Source: Advenella faeciporci (GTDB lineage Bacteria > Pseudomonadota > Gammaproteobacteria > Burkholderiales > Burkholderiaceae_B). From it: a stretch of 64,000 bases of DNA. The notes under the pieces are model-generated. The model did no database searches, was not told the DNA's origin, and was given only the letters and a program-made list of their open reading frames with translations. Each line of letters starts with the position of its first letter. The first letter of the stretch is position 1. Of the stretch, positions 1 through 10,009 are shown in pieces. The translations under genes were made by a program, and so were the position numbers. The stretch spans positions 32,204-96,203 of the forward strand of contig NZ_BMYS01000009.1 of NCBI RefSeq assembly GCF_014652395.1, read 5' to 3'.

Positions 1-264
1 TTCGTCTTCCGGACCGTTGATGCGGTCAAGGGAAATAATATCAAACCAGGCTGGCATGGCGATGCCGTTGTTCAGGGTAACCGGACGAACTGGCGCATTG
101 GGGAAAACAAAACGGATACTTGATGGTTTGGGCAGTCTCAGTTCGGGAACGACCGGCACGAAATCGTTGGCATCGGCGCCCAGGCCGTGCATCCAGATAA
201 TTGAGTGCGTGATGTGGTTGCCCGTATTGATTTCAACGCAATCGAGCAGTACTTGATCTGACAT
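1..264 (-). CDS. Carboxylesterase/phospholipase family alpha/beta hydrolase, 3' part cut by window edge
   Basis: The 88 N-terminal codons of a serine hydrolase of the small carboxylesterase (EstB/acyl-protein thioesterase-like) family, which cleaves short acyl or aryl esters in the cytoplasm. Seen: the oxyanion-side motif WMHGLGADANDF near residues 25-36 and FPNAPVRPVTLNNG near residues 56-69, both hallmarks of this family. The catalytic GxSxG, Asp and His lie beyond the edge. The start is the ATG at 262-264. The gene follows darP on the same strand only 6 bp downstream, so the two are probably co-transcribed. The true substrate cannot be told from this part. Confidence 0.85.
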   Translation of the reverse strand, partial: MSDQVLLDCVEINTGNHITHSIIWMHGLGADANDFVPVVPELRLPKPSSIRFVFPNAPVRPVTLNNGIAMPAWFDIISLDRINGPEDE

Positions 265-270
265 AATGAA

Positions 271-816
271 CTATTCCCCGGTTAATAAAATAGACTTGAG
301 TGCCTGAAACAGGGCACGGTAATGTTTTTTTTGCGGTTCCTGGGTTTCGCTCAGGGTATTGTTGGCAGCCTGTTCCTTGCGGGCAGCGCGAATAAGCGCC
401 CTGAGTTGCTGAATATCCACCTGGGGATACTCGGCAAGGAGTATGGTTAACTCTTCATCGCTGGCAAGCAGACGGTCACGCAGGGTTTCCAGCCGGTGCA
501 TATGTGCCGTGATTTCCCTGGAGCCGTTTTCCCAGACATCCAGTTGCTGGCGAATGGCCTCTATGTCTGCCGTGCGCATTAGCTTGCCGACATAATGGAT
601 CTGGCGGCGTTTGCCTTCCCTGCCGCTGATTTTTTGGGCTGTTTTGATGGCATCCAGCAGTTTGTCATCAAGGGGTAACTGCTTGACTTTGTCATAAGGT
701 AACTCTATGACCTGCTTGCCCAGATCCAGAATGGCATGCAGCTCTCTTTTGACTTGTGATTTGCTGGGCCGGTCGTAAAAATCGTTGTCGTCCTGATCTG
801 TTTGGTCGGTATGCAT
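271..816 (-). CDS. darP: Ribosome-associated protein DarP (YjgA/DUF615)
   Basis: Small basic, helical protein of the DUF615 family. Family knowledge: it acts as a dual-action maturation factor for the 50S ribosomal subunit. The 181-residue length fits. Seen: the conserved N-terminal region with [10 protein letters not shown] (about residues 16-25), then [11 protein letters not shown] and [17 protein letters not shown] (about residues 65-81), which are diagnostic. It is divergent from pmbA, an arrangement common in beta- and gammaproteobacteria, and is followed after 6 bp by the esterase gene. Confidence in the family is high; the role is taken from the family only. Confidence 0.93.
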   Translation of the reverse strand: MHTDQTDQDDNDFYDRPSKSQVKRELHAILDLGKQVIELPYDKVKQLPLDDKLLDAIKTAQKISGREGKRRQIHYVGKLMRTADIEAIRQQLDVWENGSREITAHMHRLETLRDRLLASDEELTILLAEYPQVDIQQLRALIRAARKEQAANNTLSETQEPQKKHYRALFQALKSILLTGE

Positions 817-909
817 AAATAAAATCGAAAAATGGTTGATATTTGGATATCATAACCGTGTATGCGATTACAGTCATAATGAACAGAACAACCACTTATA
901 TTTTTATCT

Positions 910-2250
910 ATGAATCCTAATAGTCAGTCTAATTTTGAAGAGCTGGTTCAGCTGGCGCTGAAACATGCCGGCAAGCTCGGCGCAAGCAGTGCCGCTGCCG
1001 AGGTCTCCGAGTCTAGCGGGCTTGCCGTCTCCGTTCGCAAGGGAAGTGTTGAAACGGTTGAACAAACCAATGACCGCTCCCTGGGTGTGACTGTTTACGC
1101 AGGACAAAGCAGGGGTTCTGCCTCCACTTCGGATTTGTCCGCCAAAGCGATTGCCGAAACGGTAGAGGCGGCCTGGAATATTGCCAAATATACAGCGGCC
1201 GATCCAGCGGCCGGTTTGCCGGAACCCGAGTTGCTGGCCACCCATTTGCCCGATCTGGCCTTGCATAAAAGCTGGGATATCTCTGCCGATGAAGCCGTTG
1301 CGCTGGCCATAGAGGCCGAGCAGGGAGCTCTGGGTTACAGCAAGGAAATCACCAATTCCGAAGGCGCTTCCATTGATGTTAGTGAAGGGCGCTTCGTATT
1401 TGCCAATTCACTGGGTTTTATGGGGGGCTACCCGTATTCGCGCCATGGTCTTTCGGTGGCCGCTATTGCCGGCAAGGGTGAGCGCATGCAAAGGGATTAC
1501 TGGTATACCTCCCACCGTTACCCCGAAAGACTGGCCAAGGGGCATGATGTGGGTGTGTATGCTGCCCAGCGTGCCTTGTCCCGTTTGTCGGCCCGTAAAA
1601 TTCCTACCGGCAAATACCCGGTCCTGTTCGAGGCCCCCCTGGCCCTGGGTCTCATTGGTGCACTAACCCAGGCAATTAGTGGGGGGGCACTCTACCGCAA
1701 GTCCAGTTTTCTGCTTGACTCCCTTGGCATGCCGGTGATGGCTGACCATATTCAAATTAACGAAGATCCTTATATCCCGGGCGCCATGGGCAGTTCCGCC
1801 TTCGATGACGAGGGCGTGCAAACCCGGGCGCGTGATTTGGTGCAAGACGGCATTCTGCAGGGGTATTTGCTGTCCAGCTATACCGCCCGTAAACTGGGCA
1901 TGCAAAGCACCGGCAATGCAGGTGGTTCGCATAATCTGCTGCTTACATCCTCGCTAACCGAAGCCGGTGACGATCTTGACGCCATGCTGAAAAAAATGGG
2001 TACCGGCCTGCTGGTTACCGAGCTGATCGGACAGGGGGTTAACTATGTCACTGGCGATTATTCCCGTGGCGCCTTCGGTTATTGGGTGGAAAATGGACAA
2101 ATCCAGCATGCCGTTCAGGAGATCACCATTGCGGGCAACCTGAAAGACATGTTCATGCAAATGGTGGCGGTGGGTAACGATGTCATTACGCGTGGGGCCA
2201 AAACATCGGGGTCGATCTTAATTGAAAACATGGCGGTGGCAGGCAGTTAA
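910..2250 (+). CDS. pmbA: Metalloprotease-partner protein PmbA/TldE
   Basis: Cytosolic member of the TldD/PmbA family. With TldD it forms a heterodimeric protease that processes peptides such as microcin B17 and degrades the CcdA antitoxin in E. coli. The 446-residue length is normal. Seen: the N-terminal domain with EQTNDRSLGVTVYAGQSRGSAST, quoted here only as the stretch around residues 56-78, and the C-terminal GVNYVTGDYSRGAFGYWVEN block typical of the family. The HExxxH zinc motif of TldD is absent, as expected for PmbA. It is divergent from darP. No tldD lies in the window, so the partner must be elsewhere. Confidence 0.93.
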   Translation: MNPNSQSNFEELVQLALKHAGKLGASSAAAEVSESSGLAVSVRKGSVETVEQTNDRSLGVTVYAGQSRGSASTSDLSAKAIAETVEAAWNIAKYTAADPAAGLPEPELLATHLPDLALHKSWDISADEAVALAIEAEQGALGYSKEITNSEGASIDVSEGRFVFANSLGFMGGYPYSRHGLSVAAIAGKGERMQRDYWYTSHRYPERLAKGHDVGVYAAQRALSRLSARKIPTGKYPVLFEAPLALGLIGALTQAISGGALYRKSSFLLDSLGMPVMADHIQINEDPYIPGAMGSSAFDDEGVQTRARDLVQDGILQGYLLSSYTARKLGMQSTGNAGGSHNLLLTSSLTEAGDDLDAMLKKMGTGLLVTELIGQGVNYVTGDYSRGAFGYWVENGQIQHAVQEITIAGNLKDMFMQMVAVGNDVITRGAKTSGSILIENMAVAGS

Positions 2251-2381
2251 GCGCCAGGCTGCCTTTATGCCGGTTTTAGGGAAAACCACTAACTACGGTT
2301 GCGGCATGAAGCAGCGGCTGTGGGTTATTATTTATCGTATAAAATTTTTAGCATTTAAAATAAGTTTGGAGAAATAAACAT

Positions 2382-3485
2382 ATGCAACGTCGTTCGTTTC
2401 TAAAAAAAGCCGGTATGGGCATGGTGGCCGGTACGGCAGCGGTGGGTGCTCCGGCGCTGGCCCAGGAAAACCCAAGCATCAAGTGGCGCATGGCCTCCAG
2501 TTTTCCGCGTAGCCTTCCCGCCTTGTTCGGTACCTCCGAGAAATTTGTCAACTATGTCAAGGAAGCCTCAGGTGGCCAATTCGTGATTGATGTGTTCCCG
2601 GCCGGTGAAATTGTGCCAGCCCTGCAGGTGATGGATGCCGTTTCCAACGGTACCGTCCAGGCTGGCCATACCTGCGGTTATTATTATTTTGGCAAAAGCC
2701 CGGCCTACTGCTTTGATACGGCCGTTCCTTTTGGCCTGACCGCCCGCCAGATGATGGCCTGGATTCTTGAAGGTAACGGCAAGGCATTGCTGCGCGAATT
2801 GTTTGATCCCATCAATATTGTCAACTTCCCTCTGGGTAATACCGGTGTGCAAATGGGTGGCTGGTACCGTAAGGAAATCAATTCACTTGAAGACCTGAAA
2901 GGCCTGAAAATGCGTACCTCCGGTTTTGCCGGTGAAGTGTTGTCACGTCTGGGTGTGATTCCCCAGCAAATCGCCGGTGGCGATATTTACCCGTCACTTG
3001 AAAAGGGCACCCTTGACGCGGTTGAGTTTGTCGGTCCTTTCGATGATGAAAAACTGGGCTTTAACAAAGTGGCCAAATACTACTACTATCCCGGATTCTG
3101 GGAGGGTGGTCCACAGGTTTCCGCGTACATGAACAAGGATGAGTTCGCGAAATTGCCCAAGAATTACCAGGCAATTGTGGAAGCGGCATGTATGTATGCA
3201 ACGGCCAATATGACGGCGGTTTATGATGCCCATAATGCGGCTGCGCTGCGCAGATTGATTGCCGGTGGTGCCGTGCTGAAAGAGTTCCCCAAAGAAGTGC
3301 TGGATGCCGGATACAAGGCATCCGTACAGTTGTATAAAGAATTCTCGGACAAAGACCCGATGTTCAAGAAAATCCATGACGATTACATGGCTTTCCGTGA
3401 TGATCTGGCGCCATGGTTCAACCTGGTTGAGGGTTCGTATACCCGCTATCTGGCCTATGCGATTTCACAAAGCCGTAAAGCTTAA
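2382..3485 (+). CDS. TRAP transporter substrate-binding protein (DctP family), Tat-exported, no adjacent DctQ/DctM
   Basis: Periplasmic solute receptor of a tripartite ATP-independent (TRAP) transporter. Seen: a twin-arginine signal RRSFLKKAG at residues 3-11, a hydrophobic stretch and an AlaXAla-type end near residue 27. The mature part carries GTLDAVEFVGPFDDEKLGF, which resembles the mannitol/chloroaromatic-type DctP branch. A Tat signal suggests that the protein folds or dimerises before export. No membrane subunits are adjacent: the next gene is rplM after a 300-bp gap. It must share a permease encoded elsewhere or be an orphan. Length 367 residues; start ATG after a purine-rich ribosome site. 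The substrate is unknown. Confidence 0.88.
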   Translation: MQRRSFLKKAGMGMVAGTAAVGAPALAQENPSIKWRMASSFPRSLPALFGTSEKFVNYVKEASGGQFVIDVFPAGEIVPALQVMDAVSNGTVQAGHTCGYYYFGKSPAYCFDTAVPFGLTARQMMAWILEGNGKALLRELFDPINIVNFPLGNTGVQMGGWYRKEINSLEDLKGLKMRTSGFAGEVLSRLGVIPQQIAGGDIYPSLEKGTLDAVEFVGPFDDEKLGFNKVAKYYYYPGFWEGGPQVSAYMNKDEFAKLPKNYQAIVEAACMYATANMTAVYDAHNAAALRRLIAGGAVLKEFPKEVLDAGYKASVQLYKEFSDKDPMFKKIHDDYMAFRDDLAPWFNLVEGSYTRYLAYAISQSRKA

Positions 3486-3504
3486 ACTGGCATAAAGACA
3501 GTGG

Positions 3505-3548
3505 CCGCCCGTACAAAATACAACAAAAAGCAAGGCTTGTACGGGTGG
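3505..3548 (+). terminator. Possible terminator hairpin after the TRAP receptor gene
   Basis: Arms 3505-3516 and 3537-3548 pair over 12 positions with one G-T wobble and a 20-base loop, 20 bp after the stop codon. The following bases are only moderately T-rich. The rest of the 3486-3785 gap holds no ORF and is presumably the rplM promoter and leader region. Confidence 0.4.
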
Positions 3549-3785
3549 TTCTGTTCAAATTTGGGCTCTATTTCATTGTTTTTATTGAAAAAACAAAAGC
3601 ATGGTGTTAACATTACCGGCTAACCCAGAACTGTACGGCTGAAAAGTAAGGTTTTACTTGTTTACAATAACAGCCTGGCAGCGTCCGGTTTATGTCTTTT
3701 TAATAACTGGCATATAAAACGGAAATTGGGCGTAACGGGCACGGCACATGCCGGCTCTATTAATTTTTATTTAGGAATAACTATC

Positions 3786-4214
3786 ATGAAGACCTTTGTG
3801 GCAAAGCCGCATGAAGTCAAACGTGACTGGTTTGTTATCGATGCAAAAGGCAAGGTCCTTGGTCGTGTAGCCAGCGAAGTTGCACGCCGTTTGCGCGGTA
3901 AACATAAACCCGAGTTCACCCCTCACGTTGACACCGGCGATTATATTGTAATTATCAATGCTGCCGATATCGTTGTTACCGGTAACAAGACTGAAGACAA
4001 AAAATACTTCCGTCACTCCGGTTACCCAGGCGGTATTTACGAAACGAACTTTAAAAAGATGCAAGAGCGCTTTCCAGGCCGTGCACTTGAAAAAGCCGTT
4101 AAAGGTATGCTGCCCAAAGGTCCACTGGGCTACGCCATGATTAAAAAACTCAAGGTGTATGCTGGTGCCGAACATCCTCATACTGCCCAGCAGCCTAAAC
4201 AGCTGGATTTCTAA
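3786..4214 (+). CDS. rplM: 50S ribosomal protein L13
   Basis: Structural protein of the large subunit that binds 23S rRNA early in assembly. At 142 residues it matches the usual length exactly when started at the ATG at 3786, which reads [20 protein letters not shown], the conserved beginning of the family. An in-frame start 60 bases upstream is rejected because it adds non-conserved residues and lacks a ribosome site; TAGGAATAA precedes 3786. Also seen are [16 protein letters not shown] and the [18 protein letters not shown] block. It is followed after 9 bp by rpsI in the universal rplM-rpsI operon. Confidence 0.98.
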   Translation: MKTFVAKPHEVKRDWFVIDAKGKVLGRVASEVARRLRGKHKPEFTPHVDTGDYIVIINAADIVVTGNKTEDKKYFRHSGYPGGIYETNFKKMQERFPGRALEKAVKGMLPKGPLGYAMIKKLKVYAGAEHPHTAQQPKQLDF

Positions 4215-4223
4215 GGATAAATC

Positions 4224-4616
4224 ATGATCGGTAATTGGAATTATGGAACAGGTCGCCGCAAAACTTCAGTGGCCCGTGTTTTCTTGAAAAAAGGTACAGG
4301 CGCTATCGTTGTTAACGGTAAACCTGTTGATGAATATTTTGCCCGTGAAACAGGCCGCATGGTTGTTCGTCAGCCTTTGGTCCTCACAGAACTCACCGAA
4401 GCCTTTGACTTTCACGTCAATGTACACGGTGGTGGCGAAAGCGGCCAGGCTGGCGCAATCCGTCATGGCATTACCCGTGCCCTTATTGACTATGATGAAA
4501 CATTGAAATCATCACTGTCCAAAGCTGGCTATGTAACCCGTGATGCACGTGAAGTCGAGCGTAAAAAAGTCGGTTTCCACAAAGCCCGTCGTCGCAAACA
4601 GTTCAGCAAACGCTAA
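4224..4616 (+). CDS. rpsI: 30S ribosomal protein S9
   Basis: Small-subunit protein whose C-terminal tail reaches the P-site tRNA. The 130-residue length is standard. Seen: [14 protein letters not shown] at the start, [15 protein letters not shown] in the middle and the basic tail [11 protein letters not shown] with the invariant terminal Lys-Arg. The gene lies 9 bp after rplM and is preceded by AAGGATAA. A strong intrinsic terminator starts 15 bp after the stop, closing the two-gene operon. Confidence 0.98.
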   Translation: MIGNWNYGTGRRKTSVARVFLKKGTGAIVVNGKPVDEYFARETGRMVVRQPLVLTELTEAFDFHVNVHGGGESGQAGAIRHGITRALIDYDETLKSSLSKAGYVTRDAREVERKKVGFHKARRRKQFSKR

Positions 4617-4630
4617 TCTGTTTTCAAGTC

Positions 4631-4660
4631 AAAAAAGACCGCATTTGCGGTCTTTTTTGT
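4631..4660 (+). terminator. Intrinsic terminator of the rplM-rpsI operon
   Basis: AAAAAAGACCGCATTTGCGG followed by TCTTTTTT: an AAAAGACCGC/GCGGTCTTTT stem with a short ATTT loop and a T-run, immediately after rpsI. The flanking A-run makes it potentially bidirectional. Confidence 0.9.
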
Positions 4661-4820
4661 TTTTGGCCTGTTAAAGGCGTTTTGAAACACAGTGAAGCAA
4701 AACCAGTGCCTGATTTTCAGGCAAGTTGAACCAAAACACGTGTAAAAACTCTCATAATGTGGTGCAATAGTCGTTTGTAAAAACGTTTACACATCCATTT
4801 TATTAACAAAGGATTTAACA

Positions 4821-5876
4821 ATGGCATCTTCTTCGGCCCCGATCAAGGTTGGCATCGTTGGCGGCACCGGCTATACCGGTGTGGAATTGTTGCGTCTGTT
4901 ATCGGCGCACCCCAATGCAAAGCTTCATGCAATTACCTCACGTAAAGAAGAAGGCATGCCGGTTGCGGACATGTTCCCCAATTTGCGTGGGCATGTTGAT
5001 CTGGCTTTTTCCGCCCCTGAAAATGCGGCGCTGTCTGAGTGTGATGTGGTTTTCTTTGCGACACCTCATGGCGTTGCCATGGGGCAGGCCCGTGCCCTGA
5101 TTGAAGCCGGCGTAAAGGTAATTGACCTGGCGGCCGATTTTCGTTTGCAAGACACCGCTGTTTTTGAAAAATGGTACAAAATGGCGCATGCCTGTCCTGA
5201 TGTATTAAAAGACAGTGTTTATGGTTTGGTAGAACTGAACCGGGAAAAAGTGGCGGGTGCGCAGGTTATTGGCAACCCGGGTTGTTATCCAACCACCGTT
5301 ATTCTGGGGCTTACCCCGTTGCTGGAAAAAGGCCTGGTCAAGCTGGACAATATCATTGCCGACTGCAAGTCGGGTGTGTCGGGGGCGGGTCGTAAAACCG
5401 AAGTGGGTAGCCTGTTCTCCGAGGCCAGTGACAACTTCAAGGCCTATGCCGTCTCGGGTCACCGCCACCATCCTGAAATTGTCGAGCAACTGGGTAAAAT
5501 TGCCGGTCAGCCGGTAGACCTTACCTTTGTGCCTCATTTGGTACCCATGATCCGGGGTATGCTGTCCACCATTTATGTAAAAATCAAACCCGAGGCCCTG
5601 GATACCGATTTTCAGGCACTGTACGAGCAGCGCTACCAGAACGAAGCGTTTATCGATGTCATGCCCGCCGGTAGCCTGCCAGAAACCCGCTCGGTGCGGG
5701 CATCCAATCAGTTGCGCATTGCCCTGCACCGTCCAGGTAATGGTGATACCCTGATTGTAGTGGTGGTGCAGGACAACCTGGTTAAAGGTGCTGCCGGCCA
5801 GGCAGTGCAAAACATGAATGTGTTATTTGGTTTGGCTGAACAAACAGGTCTGAATCAAGTGGCTATTCTCCCTTAA
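4821..5876 (+). CDS. argC: N-acetyl-gamma-glutamyl-phosphate reductase
   Basis: Third step of arginine synthesis: NADPH-dependent reduction of N-acetylglutamyl phosphate to the semialdehyde. Seen: the nucleotide-binding start [19 protein letters not shown], the catalytic cysteine in GNPGCYPT near residue 154 and the catalytic histidine region GHRHHPEI near residue 214. The 351-residue length fits the type I enzyme. The ATG is preceded by AAGGATTTAAC. The next gene starts 13 bp later. The location after rplM-rpsI is typical of Burkholderiales. Confidence 0.96.
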   Translation: MASSSAPIKVGIVGGTGYTGVELLRLLSAHPNAKLHAITSRKEEGMPVADMFPNLRGHVDLAFSAPENAALSECDVVFFATPHGVAMGQARALIEAGVKVIDLAADFRLQDTAVFEKWYKMAHACPDVLKDSVYGLVELNREKVAGAQVIGNPGCYPTTVILGLTPLLEKGLVKLDNIIADCKSGVSGAGRKTEVGSLFSEASDNFKAYAVSGHRHHPEIVEQLGKIAGQPVDLTFVPHLVPMIRGMLSTIYVKIKPEALDTDFQALYEQRYQNEAFIDVMPAGSLPETRSVRASNQLRIALHRPGNGDTLIVVVVQDNLVKGAAGQAVQNMNVLFGLAEQTGLNQVAILP

Positions 5877-5889
5877 AGGCCGGTTAATA

Positions 5890-6582
5890 ATGGCAGCACG
5901 TATTTTCCTTTTAGCCGTTGGGGTTGTGGTAGGTGCAACCAGCAGTTATTACATTACCCAAAATGTCGTTCAGCGAAAAATGTTGGGCGTTGAAAATGAA
6001 CACATCGCCTCGCTTGTCGACAAGGTCAAACAGGGAGAATTGCAAATCCAGTCACTGCAGGGCAAACTGGATGCGGCCAACGCGCAAATGGTGATCGACA
6101 AGAGCGCGATTGTTGAATTCAACCGACAGGTCTCAAAACTGCAGGACGAAATCAGCAGAAGCACCGAGGAGTTGCTGCGTTACGAGCAGCTGATTCCCTC
6201 TAAAAGCAATATGCACGTAAGTGTCAGGGAATTTGATGCTGTCAAGGAAGGGGCCCGGATCCGCTATAAGGTATTGCTGACACGTACCCAGAAACAACCA
6301 GCCGTTTTCAGTGGCCGTTTGCACTTTGAGGCCAAGGGCAAAATGAATGGTAAGGCCACCACCGTGGTCCTTAAACCAGAGCCTGTCGTCAAGAGCGCTG
6401 AAAATGGCACACCTGCAACAGAAAAAGCGGGCAATGGTGCCCTGAATTTACAGTTCAGCAGAATCGAACTGGCGCAGGGTCTGCTGGTCATTCCCGACGG
6501 TTTTATACCTGAAAGCGTAACCCTGAAAGTGGTGGAAGGTAAAAATACACGTGTGACGCGAACGTTAAAGCTCAAGTCTTAG
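5890..6582 (+). CDS. Membrane-anchored coiled-coil protein (DUF6776-like), function unknown
   Basis: A 230-residue protein with an N-terminal hydrophobic helix (about residues 4-22), a heptad-like coiled coil (about residues 30-100, rich in Gln, Lys, Glu and Leu) and a C-terminal beta-rich domain ending in a basic tail. It probably faces the periplasm from the inner membrane. Genes of this type sit between argC and erpA in Burkholderiales and match what I know as DUF6776; no function is established. It starts 13 bp after argC and is probably in the same transcript. The family name is from memory and should be treated as tentative. Confidence 0.7.
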   Translation: MAARIFLLAVGVVVGATSSYYITQNVVQRKMLGVENEHIASLVDKVKQGELQIQSLQGKLDAANAQMVIDKSAIVEFNRQVSKLQDEISRSTEELLRYEQLIPSKSNMHVSVREFDAVKEGARIRYKVLLTRTQKQPAVFSGRLHFEAKGKMNGKATTVVLKPEPVVKSAENGTPATEKAGNGALNLQFSRIELAQGLLVIPDGFIPESVTLKVVEGKNTRVTRTLKLKS

Positions 6583-6665
6583 TTGGTTGTTATGTTAAAA
6601 TAACTTTGTTATAGGCGTGTCTGCCTGTTTTATTAGGGTGACTGTATCTCACCAGGAGTAAGTAT

Positions 6666-7034
6666 ATGAGTAGCGTTTTAGAGTCAGTAGACTTGCAGGC
6701 TCCTCCAGTGCCATTGGTTTTCACCGATGCGGCTGCGGCTAAAGTCAAGGATTTGTTAATCGATGAAGGTAACCCCGACCTCAAGCTGCGCGTGTTTGTG
6801 CAGGGTGGTGGCTGTTCAGGATTCCAGTACGGCTTCACGTTTGATGAGGTCGTTAACGACGACGATACTGCTATCGATAAAGATGGCGTTCAGTTGTTGG
6901 TAGACCCCATGAGCTTCCAGTACCTGGTTGGTGCTGAAATTGATTACAAAGAAGATATCGAAGGCTCACAGTTTGTGATTCGTAACCCGAATGCCCAAAC
7001 AACTTGTGGCTGTGGTTCTTCTTTTACGGTGTAA
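6666..7034 (+). CDS. erpA: Iron-sulfur cluster insertion protein ErpA
   Basis: A-type carrier that passes Fe-S clusters to apo-enzymes, for example those of isoprenoid synthesis. Seen: the HesB/IscA fold with the three cluster-binding cysteines in [11 protein letters not shown] (about residues 48-58) and the C-terminal [11 protein letters not shown]. Length 122 residues is normal. The ATG follows AGGAGTAAGT, an excellent ribosome site. It lies 83 bp after the coiled-coil gene and ends at a strong bidirectional terminator shared with convergent nadB. NadA, encoded downstream, is itself an Fe-S enzyme, but the adjacency may be incidental. Confidence 0.96.
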   Translation: MSSVLESVDLQAPPVPLVFTDAAAAKVKDLLIDEGNPDLKLRVFVQGGGCSGFQYGFTFDEVVNDDDTAIDKDGVQLLVDPMSFQYLVGAEIDYKEDIEGSQFVIRNPNAQTTCGCGSSFTV

Positions 7035-7096
7035 TGGCCGTAAACGGTAAGTGGTGCTTTATGTTCGCAAAGGCATAACACCAGGCAAGCCAAACC

Positions 7097-7140
7097 AAAA
7101 CAGGTCCGTGTATAAAATAAAATACACGGACCTGTTTTTT
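7097..7140. terminator. Bidirectional terminator between erpA and nadB
   Basis: AAAACAGGTCCGTGTAT and ATACACGGACCTGTTTTTT form a long perfect stem around an AAAATAAA loop, with A- and T-runs on the two flanks. It serves the convergent genes erpA and nadB. Confidence 0.92.
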
Positions 7141-7145
7141 GTAAC

Positions 7146-8738
7146 TCAGGATAACAGCGGTGCCAGCACGGTAGGGATGGCGGCTTTTGCCGTGTCAGGG
7201 TAGTCGGTGGTGTAATGCAGGCCACGGCTTTCCTTGCGGGCCAGCCCGCATTGCAGCATCAGGCTGGCAACGTCCAGCATGCTTCCCAGTTCTATTTGAT
7301 TCAGGCTGATGGCTTGTAGGCTAGTGCCTGAATGAAGTTGTGCTTTCCATGCATTCAGCTGCTGCAGGGCTGCCTGCATGCCGGCATGATTGCGTACAAT
7401 GCCAAAGCATTGGCTCATCAGTTGTCTTAGGCGGTTAGCGTCAAGGGCGCTGTCTTGTGCTGACTGCTTGCCATTGCCTGTCACCGGGTTAATGCAAACG
7501 GTATTGTCATAAGTGGTTGGTGTTTCCCAAGGCAGATGGGCCGCAATGTTACGGGCAATATTCCTGCCGGTCACAATACACTCCAGCAAAGAGTTGCTGG
7601 CCAGCCGGTTGGCGCCATGCAGGCCGGTGTAAGCGGTTTCGCCGGCACAGTAAAGTCCCTTGATGTCAGTCTGCCCGTTCTGGTTAACCAGAACGCCGCC
7701 GCAGGTGTAATGTGCCGCCGGTGCCACCGGTATGGGGCGGGTGCTGATATCAAGACCATAAGACAGGCAGGTCTCATAAATCATGGGAAAATGATGCATG
7801 ATTTCCTGTTTGGGCATGTGGGAAATGTCCAGCAGTACATGGTTGCCGCCGCTCTTTTTGATTTCAGCTTCAATGGCACGGGCCACAATATCGCGTGGGG
7901 CCAGTTCGGCGCGGGAGTCATAATCGGGCATGAAGCGGCTGCCATCGGGCCTGCGTAACAGACCGCCTTCACCACGAACCGCTTCTGAAATCAGGAAGGT
8001 GGGGGCATTAGATAAGGTAAGTGCGGTTGGGTGAAACTGGATGAACTCCATATTGGCAACCCGGCAACCGGCACGCCATGCCATGGCAATGCCGTCACCG
8101 GTGGCAACCACGGGGTTGGTGGTGTGGGTAAACAGTTGGCCGATACCGCCGGTTGCCAGCACAATATGCGGGGCAATAAAGGATTCCATCTTGCCGGATT
8201 GCAGGTTCAGGGCGCTGACACCCTGGCATTCAACGTTCTCTGTGCGGGCATTGTTCAGCAGTAGTTCGCAAGAGGCGTAATGCTCGAAAACATGAATGTT
8301 CGGGTGGCTGTCCAGCAGGGATTGCAGGGTATGCGTAATCACATGGCCGGTTTTGTCAGCGGCATGGGCTACCCGGCGGTGCGAGTGCCCGCCCTCCAGT
8401 GTCAGGTGTAGTTGCTGGCTGGTCGCGTCGCGGGTAAAGTCAACCGAATGACTGAGCAACCACCTGATGGCATCGGGTGAGTTTTCTATAATATGCGTGA
8501 CCGCTTCCCTGTCGCACAGGCCGGCACCGGCAACCAGAGTGTCGTTAATGTGCCGCTCAAACGAATCAAACGGGTCCCACACGGCGGCAATCCCGCCTTG
8601 GGCCTTGTCGCTGGCGGTATTGATAAGTACGTCTTTGCTGAGTATGGCAATACGCTGGTTTTCTGCTAAAGACAGGGCAACAGACAGGCCAGCCAGCCCG
8701 CTGCCAATAATAATGCAATCGAAATGATGATTCATCAT
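7146..8738 (-). CDS. nadB: L-aspartate oxidase
   Basis: FAD flavoprotein that oxidises L-aspartate to iminoaspartate, the first step of de novo NAD synthesis. Seen: the FAD-binding start CIIIGSGLAGLSVALSL (about residues 9-25), GGHSHRRVAHAADKTG, EFIQFHPTAL and the family active-site block PAAHYTCGGV near residue 352. At 530 residues it is typical. It lies downstream of nadA on the same strand with a 47-bp gap, so a nadAB operon is likely; nadC is not in the window. A terminator lies just past its stop. Confidence 0.96.
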   Translation of the reverse strand: MMNHHFDCIIIGSGLAGLSVALSLAENQRIAILSKDVLINTASDKAQGGIAAVWDPFDSFERHINDTLVAGAGLCDREAVTHIIENSPDAIRWLLSHSVDFTRDATSQQLHLTLEGGHSHRRVAHAADKTGHVITHTLQSLLDSHPNIHVFEHYASCELLLNNARTENVECQGVSALNLQSGKMESFIAPHIVLATGGIGQLFTHTTNPVVATGDGIAMAWRAGCRVANMEFIQFHPTALTLSNAPTFLISEAVRGEGGLLRRPDGSRFMPDYDSRAELAPRDIVARAIEAEIKKSGGNHVLLDISHMPKQEIMHHFPMIYETCLSYGLDISTRPIPVAPAAHYTCGGVLVNQNGQTDIKGLYCAGETAYTGLHGANRLASNSLLECIVTGRNIARNIAAHLPWETPTTYDNTVCINPVTGNGKQSAQDSALDANRLRQLMSQCFGIVRNHAGMQAALQQLNAWKAQLHSGTSLQAISLNQIELGSMLDVASLMLQCGLARKESRGLHYTTDYPDTAKAAIPTVLAPLLS

Positions 8739-8785
8739 ATGTTCCGGGAAATGTCGTCCTTTAGTACGGGGAGGACATCAAAGAC

Positions 8786-9976
8786 TCAGGCGGCTCCGAT
8801 GTTTTCAAACAATTTCATGTCTTCCAGCAAGTCGCCACTGGCCCGTACCGATTTTTTATGCGTTTCTGCAAAGGCCAGCATGCGGTCAAGTGGCTGGCGT
8901 GCGCGTTTGGCCAAGGTTTCATCAAGCGTGATTTCTCCGCTACCGCTTGTTAAGCATTGTTTGATGCCGGCCAGTCCGTTCATGGCCATCCAGGGGCAAA
9001 AAGCACAGCTTTTGCAGGTGGCGCTATTGCCTGAAGTGGGGGCTGAAATAAAGATTTTGCCAGGAGCCCTTTTTTGCATTTCGTGCATAATGCCGGCATC
9101 GGTGGCCACAATGAATGTTTGGGCCGGCAAATCAACCGCTGCCTGAATCAGCTTGCTGGTAGAGCCGGTGACATCGGCCAGTGCCGCCACGCCTGCCGGT
9201 GATTCGGGGTGCACCAGTACTTTGGCATCAGGGTATTGTTTTTTCAGGCTGGCCAGTTCGGCTGCCTTGAATTCATTATGAACCAGGCAGGAGCCTTGCC
9301 ATAACAGCATGTCGGCACCCGTATTGTTTTGAATGTATTGGCCAAGGTGACGATCGGGGCCCCAGATGATTTTTTCACCTTTTTCATGCAGGTAAGTCAC
9401 GATTTCCAGGGCAATTGAAGAGGTGACCACCCAATCGGCACGCGCTTTTACTTCGGCGCTGGTGTTGGCGTAGACGACCACGGTCCGGTCGGGATGGGCA
9501 TCACAGAAGGCACTGAACTGGTCGGCAGGGCAGCCCAGGTCCAGCGAGCATTCAGCCTCGAGGGTTGGCATCAGCACGGTTTTTTCAGGGCTAAGCATTT
9601 TGGCGGTTTCACCCATGAAGCGAACCCCGGCCACAATCAGGGTAGAGGCTTCATGGTCGCGGCCAAAACGTGCCATTTCAAGCGAGTCACCCACGCAGCC
9701 ATTGGTTTCAAGCGCCAGATCCTGCAAAACGGGGTCAACATAATAATGGGCCACCAGCACGGCATTCCTGCTTTGCATGAGTTGCTTTATTTCCTGGATG
9801 TATAGCTGTTCCTGTTCGCTTGACAGGGGGGCGGGTATCTTGGCCCAGGCTTTGCCTACTGCTTGGGCATCGGCGCTTTCCGGAAGGATTGACGTCATGC
9901 AGGCTTGCCCGTTAAGACTGGCGCTGTGCAATAAGGGTTGATCAAATTCAAAAGCTTTCTGTTCTGTGTGTCCCAT
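8786..9976 (-). CDS. nadA: Quinolinate synthase A
   Basis: [4Fe-4S] enzyme that condenses iminoaspartate with dihydroxyacetone phosphate to quinolinate. Seen: [29 protein letters not shown] with the first cluster cysteine (near residue 92), further cysteines at [12 protein letters not shown], and the C-terminal [15 protein letters not shown]. Length 396 residues with an N-terminal extension is usual in Burkholderiales. It is divergent from a regulator-like gene across 92 bp that contain a palindrome, which suggests control by NAD status. The start ATG at 9976 is assumed; the ribosome site is weak. Confidence 0.96.
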   Translation of the reverse strand: MGHTEQKAFEFDQPLLHSASLNGQACMTSILPESADAQAVGKAWAKIPAPLSSEQEQLYIQEIKQLMQSRNAVLVAHYYVDPVLQDLALETNGCVGDSLEMARFGRDHEASTLIVAGVRFMGETAKMLSPEKTVLMPTLEAECSLDLGCPADQFSAFCDAHPDRTVVVYANTSAEVKARADWVVTSSIALEIVTYLHEKGEKIIWGPDRHLGQYIQNNTGADMLLWQGSCLVHNEFKAAELASLKKQYPDAKVLVHPESPAGVAALADVTGSTSKLIQAAVDLPAQTFIVATDAGIMHEMQKRAPGKIFISAPTSGNSATCKSCAFCPWMAMNGLAGIKQCLTSGSGEITLDETLAKRARQPLDRMLAFAETHKKSVRASGDLLEDMKLFENIGAA

Positions 9977-10009
9977 GGTTTTTCAACTGGTATTTTTTAA
10001 AAAATTAAA

